NCBI GenBank assembly: GCA_025455665.1 | Contig: JALOMC010000184.1 | Span: 1 to 5,521 of the forward strand | Direction of reading: 5' to 3' | DNA length: 5,521 nucleotides | Source of the DNA: Chitinophagaceae bacterium | GTDB taxonomy: Bacteria > Bacteroidota > Bacteroidia > Chitinophagales > Chitinophagaceae | Part shown: one piece after another, positions 1 through 5,521 of the stretch | Numbering within the stretch: the first letter of the stretch is position 1 | Layout: every line of letters begins with the position of its first letter | Made by a program: the position numbers and the translations under genes | Notes under the pieces: model-generated | The model's input: the letters and a program-made list of their open reading frames with translations, nothing else | The model's database searches: none | Told to the model about the DNA's origin: nothing

Positions 1-2376
1 GGCCATGCTGCCATGTGGGTGCACCAACAATTGGTACTGGCAGGGCAAGAAGGGTTTGTTTACAGCGCAGATGGCGTGCACTTGCAATACTTCAGCGGTC
101 GTTTTGCCGATGCCGCAACCAATGGCCAGCACATAGTAGCGGTAGGCAGCCTGAATACGGCGGGCCAAATATTCAGCAGTGCTAATCAAACTGATTGGCA
201 AGATCGAAGTGTGCCGATGTTACGGGAAATGCACACGGTGCTGCATTGCAACGGACGGTTTGTAGCTGCCGGCAACCAACAAGTGCTGCAGTCGACAGAC
301 AACGGAGCAAGTTGGCAGTCGCTGAGTGAGCCACCCTACATTTTCTTTCGAATGCAGCAAGCGGCAGGTAGTTTCGTAGCTTTTGCCCGCAGTGTAGGGG
401 GAACTGATTATTTGCTGTATTCAGCTAATGGAATTGAGTGGCAGGAAGCTGCTACGGTGACTGATGTACAGTTTTACAGGCTGCGTTATGTTGGTGGCCA
501 TTGGCTGGCCATGGGTTTTCATACGCAGGAAGAACGAGGCGAAATATGGCAGTCGGCAGATGGATTGCATTGGCAGGTGATTACACCGGCTCTTAGCCGA
601 CCCATCCATAGTTTTCAAGATGTGATGTTTGACGGGTGGCGTTTTCATTTTGCCGCCGTCGGCACCCGGAGCGAAGGCAGTACAGCGCCAGGCGCTTTTT
701 GCACGGTGGTGACCGCCCAGCTTTTGCAGCCCGATAGTTTTCGGGTAGTGGGAGCAGTACAGGCACAAGAAAATCCCGGTATGCCGGGAGTATGGGAAGG
801 GCAAGCGTCGTTTGCATGGAGCGATGGCTACTGGGTAGGCACAGCATCCGATTTGCAAGATGATAACTATGCATCTTATGTGTTGTACAGCAGCGACGGC
901 GTGAGTTGGCAGGCTGCGGCATTGGGTCACAGCCATACAGCTACCTCCATGCTTTCTTTTGGCCATCATTTTGTAGCACTCGGGGGTACGCATAGCCTTG
1001 CTAAAATAGTTTTTGACGCCAGCGGCTTGCCTGCTGTAACTACAGGGCAGCCCGAACGGGTGTTCTCTACCGGCGCCACGGTGCGCCAAAGCATCGTCAG
1101 CGCCGGAGCGGTAGTGCTACGCACGGGCGTGGTGGTAGCTACACATGCCCGGCCCGGGTTATCCGATTTACAAGTGGCGGCCGGCACCAGCCTTCAGTTC
1201 GATGTGCATATCACGGGCTTGCAAAACAATCAGCAGTATTTCAGCCGTGCCTTTGCCGTTACGGCTGGGGGGGTGGCATACGGGCAGGTCAGCAGTTTTA
1301 CCACTGCCTGCAATGCCTTGGTAGAAGGCAGTCTGTCGGAGAATGAAGATGAAGCCGTGATCAACGTAACGCCGGGGCAGGCGCAGCCCGCCGCAATGGG
1401 TTGTCGTAGCATGGCCAGCATTCGCCCATGGGGTACTTCGCCCGTTAGCGGCACGGTAGCTGCCAAGGCATGGGTGCGGGCCTCATTGTTTGAAAGCAAT
1501 GGGCAACTGCTGGTGGGACGGGCCTTTCAGCTGCAGCCGGCTCAGCACGCCGCTACGGCTACCGCTATTGTTACCCTGTATTTTTCACAAACCGATTTTG
1601 ATGAGTTTAACGCGGCACACTCTGTGGGCTATTTGCCTGCTGCCCCGGCCGATGGGGTTGGTAAGTCCAATCTCCGCATTTACAAGTTTGGCGGTACCAG
1701 TACTGATGGCAGCGGCGAGCCGGGCAGCTTCGCCAGCTCAGCAACTGTCATTGATCCTGCTGATGACAGCATCCTGTGGAACGCCGGCCTGCAGCGCTGG
1801 GAGGTGAGTTTCCCGGTTGTGGGCTTCAGCGGTTTTTTTGCCGGCCAGGCACAGCAGCAGGTGTTGCCGCTACAGTTGATACAATGGAACGCTAGTCGGC
1901 AAGGTGCGGCCGCCCTTTTGCGCTGGCAGGTGGCCGGGGCCGAACGGTTGGCCAACACATTTGAAGTGCAGAGAAGTACCGATGGCAGGCAGTTTGAACG
2001 AATAGCACAGGTAGCAAACCGTGGAGCTGGCACCTACCGCTGGACGGACGCTGCTGCCCCCGCTGGCACTGTTTGGTACCGGCTTATGTGGCATACGGCA
2101 AGTGGTCAGCATTTATCGGCAGTGGTGGTGCTGGGCGGTGCATCATACCCGGTGGGGTGGCAGCTGGGCCCCAACCCGGCAAATGGCAGCCTGTGGGTGC
2201 AAGGCCCGGCCGCGGCAGCCAACTACCAGGTAGTGGGGGCTGATGGCCGGGTGTACCAAAGTGGCCGTTGGCAAGCTGGTCAGTCGTTGGATGTGAGCCG
2301 GCTTTCTACCGGCATTTACAGGCTGGTGCTTTCCGCCGCCGGCCAAGTAAAAAGCATACCCTTTAGCAAGCAATAG
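1..2376 (+). CDS. Secreted T9SS cargo protein with Asp-box repeats (5' partial)
   Basis: C-terminal part of a large secreted or cell-surface protein; specific function not recognised. The frame is open from base 1, and the first Met (base 13) falls inside a repeat with no signal peptide, so the real start lies upstream. Residues below count from that Met. Residues 18-299 carry six Asp-box-like motifs: SADGVHL (18), SANQTDW (56), the canonical STDNGASW (94), SANGIEW (137), SADGLHW (181) and SSDGVSW (293). These suggest a sialidase/BNR-type beta-propeller, but no catalytic set is visible. Residues about 345-431 resemble an Fn3-like domain ending GVAYGQVSSFTT. Residues 432-615 form a module of unknown function ending in WEVSFPVVGFSGFF. 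Residues about 618-708 are a second Fn3/Ig-like domain (FEVQRSTDGRQFERI). Residues 711-787 are a T9SS type A sorting domain (GPNPANG, then LSTGIYRLVL), which in this family directs export across the outer membrane and is then cleaved. Arg codons are mixed with frequent CGG, unlike rpoC downstream. An adhesin or a carbohydrate-binding protein is possible. The stop is TAG. Confidence 0.93.
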   Translation, partial: GHAAMWVHQQLVLAGQEGFVYSADGVHLQYFSGRFADAATNGQHIVAVGSLNTAGQIFSSANQTDWQDRSVPMLREMHTVLHCNGRFVAAGNQQVLQSTDNGASWQSLSEPPYIFFRMQQAAGSFVAFARSVGGTDYLLYSANGIEWQEAATVTDVQFYRLRYVGGHWLAMGFHTQEERGEIWQSADGLHWQVITPALSRPIHSFQDVMFDGWRFHFAAVGTRSEGSTAPGAFCTVVTAQLLQPDSFRVVGAVQAQENPGMPGVWEGQASFAWSDGYWVGTASDLQDDNYASYVLYSSDGVSWQAAALGHSHTATSMLSFGHHFVALGGTHSLAKIVFDASGLPAVTTGQPERVFSTGATVRQSIVSAGAVVLRTGVVVATHARPGLSDLQVAAGTSLQFDVHITGLQNNQQYFSRAFAVTAGGVAYGQVSSFTTACNALVEGSLSENEDEAVINVTPGQAQPAAMGCRSMASIRPWGTSPVSGTVAAKAWVRASLFESNGQLLVGRAFQLQPAQHAATATAIVTLYFSQTDFDEFNAAHSVGYLPAAPADGVGKSNLRIYKFGGTSTDGSGEPGSFASSATVIDPADDSILWNAGLQRWEVSFPVVGFSGFFAGQAQQQVLPLQLIQWNASRQGAAALLRWQVAGAERLANTFEVQRSTDGRQFERIAQVANRGAGTYRWTDAAAPAGTVWYRLMWHTASGQHLSAVVVLGGASYPVGWQLGPNPANGSLWVQGPAAAANYQVVGADGRVYQSGRWQAGQSLDVSRLSTGIYRLVLSAAGQVKSIPFSKQ

Positions 2377-2413
2377 AATTGGTTCTTTCATCTGTGATTT
2401 GTGGTGAATCAAG

Positions 2414-2450
2414 GCCCCGTGCGAAGTCTTTCGTGTGGGGCTGCTTGTTT
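2414..2450 (+). terminator. Rho-independent terminator after the T9SS cargo gene
   Basis: A 12-bp stem pairs 2414-2425 with 2430-2441 around the 4-nt loop GTCT, followed by the T-rich tract TGCTTGTTTTC. The outer five pairs are all G-C. The middle three (2419-2421 with 2434-2436) are consecutive G-U wobbles, and the inner four are Watson-Crick. In an RNA from the opposite strand the wobbles would become C-A mismatches, so the hairpin is built to work on + strand transcripts. It starts 37 bases after the stop codon of the upstream gene and separates that gene from rpoC. The T-tract is interrupted, so some read-through is possible. Confidence 0.78.
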
Positions 2451-2463
2451 TCATAACCTTAAC

Positions 2464-2487
2464 AGCGGCTATTTCCATAGCGCCGCT
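2464..2487. repeat. Nested inverted repeat next to the rpoC promoter
   Basis: AGCGGCTAT (2464-2472) faces ATAGCGCCGCT (2477-2487) around the loop TTCC. The arms pair fully over nine bases, with two extra bases bulged on the right arm. The repeat ends on the -33 element of the predicted rpoC promoter, so as DNA it could be an operator. As RNA it could be a second hairpin for read-through transcripts from upstream, but no T-run follows it on the + strand. The repeat is directly visible; a role is inference. Confidence 0.45.
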
Positions 2488-2516
2488 TGGAATTTGGGGG
2501 CCAAGGCTTACTTTTG
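2486..2516 (+). promoter_or_regulatory. Predicted Bacteroidota sigma-ABfr-type promoter for rpoC
   Basis: TACTTTTG at 2509-2516 is an exact match to the Bacteroidota -7 consensus TAnnTTTG. CTTG at 2486-2489 matches three of four bases of the -33 element TTTG. The spacer is 19 nt, within the 19-21 nt known for this promoter class. Transcription would start a few bases downstream, at roughly 2520-2525, giving rpoC an untranslated leader of about 140 nt. It lies downstream of the terminator and faces rpoC, as expected if rpoC is its own unit. A short inverted repeat (CTTGG 2486-2490, CCAAG 2501-2505) also lies within the promoter and may be chance. Confidence 0.6.
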
Positions 2517-2578
2517 CCAGCTCAATTGTGCCAGGAGTATCGAAGTTGCAGCTAGAATCCACTGATTTTTAAGCAATT

Positions 2579-2665
2579 ATGCCGTCTTTCGGCCGCCTCA
2601 AAAGGCGGAAAACCGGAAGCGGATTTCTACGTCCCGGAGCAGTTGTACAAACCGTCAATTGTAAT
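2579..2665 (+). promoter_or_regulatory. rpoC leader with hairpin and an upstream in-frame ATG
   Basis: The predicted leader contains a perfect 6-bp G-C-rich hairpin, CCGCCT (2593-2598) with AGGCGG (2603-2608), loop CAAA, about 57 nt before the chosen rpoC start. An ATG at 2579 is in frame with rpoC, follows an in-frame TAA at 2570-2572, and would add a basic 29-residue extension beginning MPSFGRLKRRK. Bacteroidota RpoC proteins normally begin close to MAIKKDN, so I treat this stretch as leader. Neither ATG has a Shine-Dalgarno sequence, which is usual in this phylum. The bases just before ATG 2666 are A/T-rich (CAATTGTAAT), in keeping with start sites there. A regulatory role for the hairpin is unproven. 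Confidence 0.4.
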
Positions 2666-5521
2666 ATGGCCATCAAAAAAGACAATCGACCCAAATCAAA
2701 TTTCTCCAGCATTACCATCAGCCTGGCTAGTCCGGACTCTATTTTGGAGCGCAGCCATGGCGAGGTGCTGAAGCCCGAAACCATCAACTATCGTACGTAC
2801 AAGCCTGAGCGGGATGGTTTGTTTTGCGAACGCATTTTTGGCCCTGTAAAGGACTATGAATGCGCCTGCGGCAAATACAAGCGTATTCGCTACAAGGGCA
2901 TTGTGTGCGACCGTTGTGGTGTAGAGGTAACCGAAAAGAAAGTGCGTCGCGAACGCATGGGCCACATCAAGCTGGTGGTACCGGTAGTTCACATCTGGTA
3001 CTTTAAAAGCCTGCCGAACAAAATTGGCTACCTGCTGGGTATGAGCAGCAAGAAGCTGGAAACCATTATTTACTACGAACGCTATGTGGTCATCCAGCCG
3101 GGTATTCGTGGCGAAAAAGGGTTGAATGTAGGAGACCTGTTGACGGAGGAAGAATACCTTGACATTTTGGAAACCCTGCCAAAGGATAACCAATACCTGC
3201 CAGACGAAGACGCCAACAAGTTTGTGGCCAAAATGGGTGCCGAAGCGGTGAGCGACCTGCTGAGCCGCCTCGACCTGGACCAGCTGAGCTACGACCTGCG
3301 GAATGCCGCAGCCAACGAAACCAGCCAGCAGCGTCGTGCAGATGCGCTTAAGCGCCTGAGTGTGGTAGAAGCATTCCGCGAAGCCAGTGGCCGTATCACC
3401 AACCGACCTGAGTGGATGGTCATGCAGTACATTCCGGTGATTCCGCCTGAACTGCGTCCGCTGGTACCGCTGGATGGTGGTCGTTTTGCCTCTTCTGACC
3501 TGAACGATCTGTACCGCCGCGTTATCATCCGCAACAACCGCCTGAAGCGCCTGTTGGAGATCAAGGCCCCTGAGGTAATTCTTCGCAACGAAAAGCGGAT
3601 GCTGCAGGAAGCCATCGACAGCCTGTTTGACAACAGCCGTAAGAGCAACGCGGTAAAAGCTGAAGGTGGACGTGCCCTTAAATCGTTGAGCGACGTGCTC
3701 AAGGGCAAGCAAGGCCGCTTCCGCCAAAACCTATTGGGTAAGCGTGTAGACTACTCTGGCCGTTCGGTTATTGTAGTGGGTCCCGAATTGAAATTGCATG
3801 AGTGCGGCCTGCCCAAAGACATGGCAGCCGAACTGTTCAAGCCGTTCATCATCCGCAAGCTGATTGAGCGGGGCATTGTAAAGACAGTAAAGAGTGCCCG
3901 CAAACTGGTAGACCGCAAGGAGGCCGTGGTTTGGGATATTCTGGAAAATATATTGAAGGGTCACCCTGTGCTGCTGAACCGTGCCCCTACGCTGCACCGT
4001 TTGTCTATCCAGGCCTTCCAGCCCAAGCTGATCGAAGGCAAGGCTATTCAGCTGCACCCGCTGGTTACCTCGGCTTTCAACGCCGACTTTGACGGCGACC
4101 AAATGGCCGTACACGTGCCGCTGAGCAGCGCCGCTATTCTGGAAGCACAGCTGCTGATGTTGAGCTCGCACAACATATTGAACCCGCAGAACGGTACGCC
4201 TATCACCCTGCCCTCACAGGACATGGTACTGGGGCTGTACTACATTTCGAAAGGAAAGCGCAATAATGAAGTAGACAAAGTGCGTGGCGAAGGCATGAGC
4301 TTCTACAGCGCTGAAGAGGTTATTATTGCTTTCAACGAAAAACGGGTAGACCTCCACGCCATTATTAAGGTGCGTGTAAACGTTCGCAGCAAGCAGGGCG
4401 AATTGGAGAAGAAGTTGATCGAAACCACGGTGGGTCGGGTCATCTTCAACCAGTTTGTGCCGGAGGAAGTTGGATTCATCAACGCCGTACTGACTAAGAA
4501 AAGTCTTCGCGAAATCATTGGCGACATCATCAAGATTACCAATGTGCCGAAGACAGCCAAGTTCCTCGATGATATCAAGCAATTGGGCTTCAACATGGCC
4601 TTCAAAGGTGGCTTGTCGTTCAGCATCAATGACCTGATCATTCCTGATGTGAAGCAAGAACTGCTGGATAATGCCAAGGCCGAAGTAGAGGAGGTGTGGG
4701 AGAACTACAACATGGGTCTCATCACCAACAACGAGCGTTACAACCAAATCATTGATATCTGGAGCCGTGTAGATACCCGCATCACGGAAACACTGATTCG
4801 TGAGATGGCTACGGACAAGCAGGGCTTCAATTCAGTTTACATGATGCTGGATTCGGGTGCCCGTGGTAGCAAGCAGCAGGTAAAGCAGCTGGCTGGCATG
4901 CGTGGTCTGATGGCCAAGCCGCGTAAGAGCGGTTCTACCGGTTCAGAAATCATCGAAAACCCCATCTTGTCTAACTTCAAAGGTGGTCTGAACGTACTGG
5001 ACTACTTCATTTCTACCCACGGTGCCCGTAAGGGTCTGGCCGATACCGCCCTGAAAACGGCGGATGCCGGTTACCTCACCCGTCGTCTGGTAGACGTAGC
5101 GCAGGATGTGGTGATTACAGAAGAAGATTGCGGCACTTTGCGTGGCATTGCTACCAGTGCGCTGAAAGACAACGAAGACATCATCGAACCGCTATCGGAT
5201 CGCATTGAGGGCCGTACCAGTCTGCACAATGTGTACAACCCGGTAACTGATGAACTGATTGTGGCTGCTGGCGAAGAAATCACCAGCGATCTGGCCAAGG
5301 CCATCGAAGAAGCCGGTATTGATGTGATTGAAATTCGTTCGGTGCTCACCTGCGAAAGCAAGCGTGGCGTGTGCGTGAAGTGCTATGGCAAAAACCTGGC
5401 TACTGGCTACACAGCGCAGCGCGGCGATGCAGTGGGTATCATAGCCGCCCAGTCGATTGGTGAACCGGGTACACAGCTGACTCTTCGTACCTTCCACGTA
5501 GGTGGTGTGGCTGGCTCTGCT
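2666..5521 (+). CDS. rpoC: DNA-directed RNA polymerase subunit beta' (3' partial)
   Basis: Largest catalytic subunit of the cytoplasmic core RNA polymerase; with beta it forms the active site for transcription. The window holds 952 uninterrupted codons of an expected 1,400 or so. The start MAIKKDNRPKSNF matches the usual N terminus in Bacteroidota. The first zinc site is C66, C68, C81, C84. The lid, rudder and switch region is recognisable at PPELRPLVPLDGGRF (260-274) and GKQGRFRQNLLGKRVDYSGR (347-366). The catalytic loop NADFDGDQM (472-480) carries the Mg-binding D474, D476 and D478. The bridge helix lies around 727-752 (GARGSKQQVKQLAGMRGLMA at 731-750). A short insertion (RKSGSTGSEIIENPI, 753-767) relative to the E. 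coli KPDGSIIETPI is as I recall it in the phylum. The second zinc site is C822, C896, C903, C906. The trigger loop begins GEPGTQLTLRTFHVGG, with R941 and H944 in the E. coli R933/H936 positions; the window ends just after it. Arg codons are mostly CGT and CGC, as expected for a highly expressed gene. Unusually, rpoB is not directly upstream. Confidence 0.99.
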   Translation, partial: MAIKKDNRPKSNFSSITISLASPDSILERSHGEVLKPETINYRTYKPERDGLFCERIFGPVKDYECACGKYKRIRYKGIVCDRCGVEVTEKKVRRERMGHIKLVVPVVHIWYFKSLPNKIGYLLGMSSKKLETIIYYERYVVIQPGIRGEKGLNVGDLLTEEEYLDILETLPKDNQYLPDEDANKFVAKMGAEAVSDLLSRLDLDQLSYDLRNAAANETSQQRRADALKRLSVVEAFREASGRITNRPEWMVMQYIPVIPPELRPLVPLDGGRFASSDLNDLYRRVIIRNNRLKRLLEIKAPEVILRNEKRMLQEAIDSLFDNSRKSNAVKAEGGRALKSLSDVLKGKQGRFRQNLLGKRVDYSGRSVIVVGPELKLHECGLPKDMAAELFKPFIIRKLIERGIVKTVKSARKLVDRKEAVVWDILENILKGHPVLLNRAPTLHRLSIQAFQPKLIEGKAIQLHPLVTSAFNADFDGDQMAVHVPLSSAAILEAQLLMLSSHNILNPQNGTPITLPSQDMVLGLYYISKGKRNNEVDKVRGEGMSFYSAEEVIIAFNEKRVDLHAIIKVRVNVRSKQGELEKKLIETTVGRVIFNQFVPEEVGFINAVLTKKSLREIIGDIIKITNVPKTAKFLDDIKQLGFNMAFKGGLSFSINDLIIPDVKQELLDNAKAEVEEVWENYNMGLITNNERYNQIIDIWSRVDTRITETLIREMATDKQGFNSVYMMLDSGARGSKQQVKQLAGMRGLMAKPRKSGSTGSEIIENPILSNFKGGLNVLDYFISTHGARKGLADTALKTADAGYLTRRLVDVAQDVVITEEDCGTLRGIATSALKDNEDIIEPLSDRIEGRTSLHNVYNPVTDELIVAAGEEITSDLAKAIEEAGIDVIEIRSVLTCESKRGVCVKCYGKNLATGYTAQRGDAVGIIAAQSIGEPGTQLTLRTFHVGGVAGSA

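Noticed and set aside
13..15. ATG at base 13 as the true start of the first gene
   Set aside because: The frame is open back to base 1, there is no signal peptide, and the Met sits at the edge of a repeat unit. A T9SS cargo protein needs an N-terminal signal peptide, so the start must be upstream of the window.
421..1089. Minus-strand open frame of 222 codons opposite the T9SS cargo gene
   Set aside because: The + strand here encodes clear Asp-box repeats; the minus-strand translation is rich in Cys, His and Arg with no recognisable domain.
1267..1273. Run of seven G, a possible phase-variation or frameshift site
   Set aside because: The frame stays open and the Fn3-like domain reads correctly through it (TAGGVAYG). 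Seven G in a GC-rich gene is too short to claim phase variation.
2696..3727. Long open frame on the minus strand (343 codons) opposite the start of rpoC
   Set aside because: It lies entirely antisense to a strongly conserved part of rpoC and its translation resembles no known family. Strong codon bias in rpoC removes stop codons from the antisense frame, which explains it.
5483..5494. Leucine in place of the E. coli methionine (M932) at the trigger loop (L940)
   Set aside because: As I recall, TQLTLRTFH is the normal form in Bacteroidota RpoC; it is not a sign of resistance or altered function.
3731..5497. Further minus-strand open frames opposite rpoC (for example 3731-4171, 4214-4747, 5192-5497)
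   Set aside because: All are antisense shadows of the rpoC frame, with low-complexity or unrecognisable translations and no separate promoter or start signals.

Overview
The window looks like chromosomal DNA from a member of the Bacteroidota, most plausibly the Chitinophagaceae or a close relative. Three independent signs support this. The first gene ends in a type IX secretion (T9SS) sorting domain. The second gene is an RpoC with the wording typical of the phylum (start MAIKKDNRPKSNF, and an ENPILSNF block after the bridge helix). The promoter ahead of rpoC fits the phylum's TTTG / TAnnTTTG pattern rather than TTGACA / TATAAT. The family-level placement is inference from remembered relatives; the phylum placement is strong.

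Layout, all on the + strand. Bases 1-2376 hold the 3' part of a large secreted or surface protein whose true start lies before the window. It has Asp-box propeller-like repeats, a fibronectin-III-like domain, a module of unknown function seen in Bacteroidota surface proteins, a second Ig/Fn3-like domain and a T9SS type A C-terminal domain. Bases 2377-2665 are a compact intergenic region holding a rho-independent terminator for the first gene, a nested inverted repeat, a good Bacteroidota promoter and a leader of about 140 nt with a small hairpin. Bases 2666-5521 hold the first 952 codons of rpoC, the beta' subunit of RNA polymerase, which runs off the right edge inside the trigger loop.

The two genes have no evident functional link. 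The terminator and promoter between them show they are separate transcription units. The main point of interest is that rpoC is not directly preceded by rpoB, its near-universal upstream neighbour, and seems to have its own promoter and leader. I see no sign of a mobile element, CRISPR array, tRNA or rRNA, and no evidence for a new multi-gene system. The long open frames on the minus strand are shadows of the two real genes.
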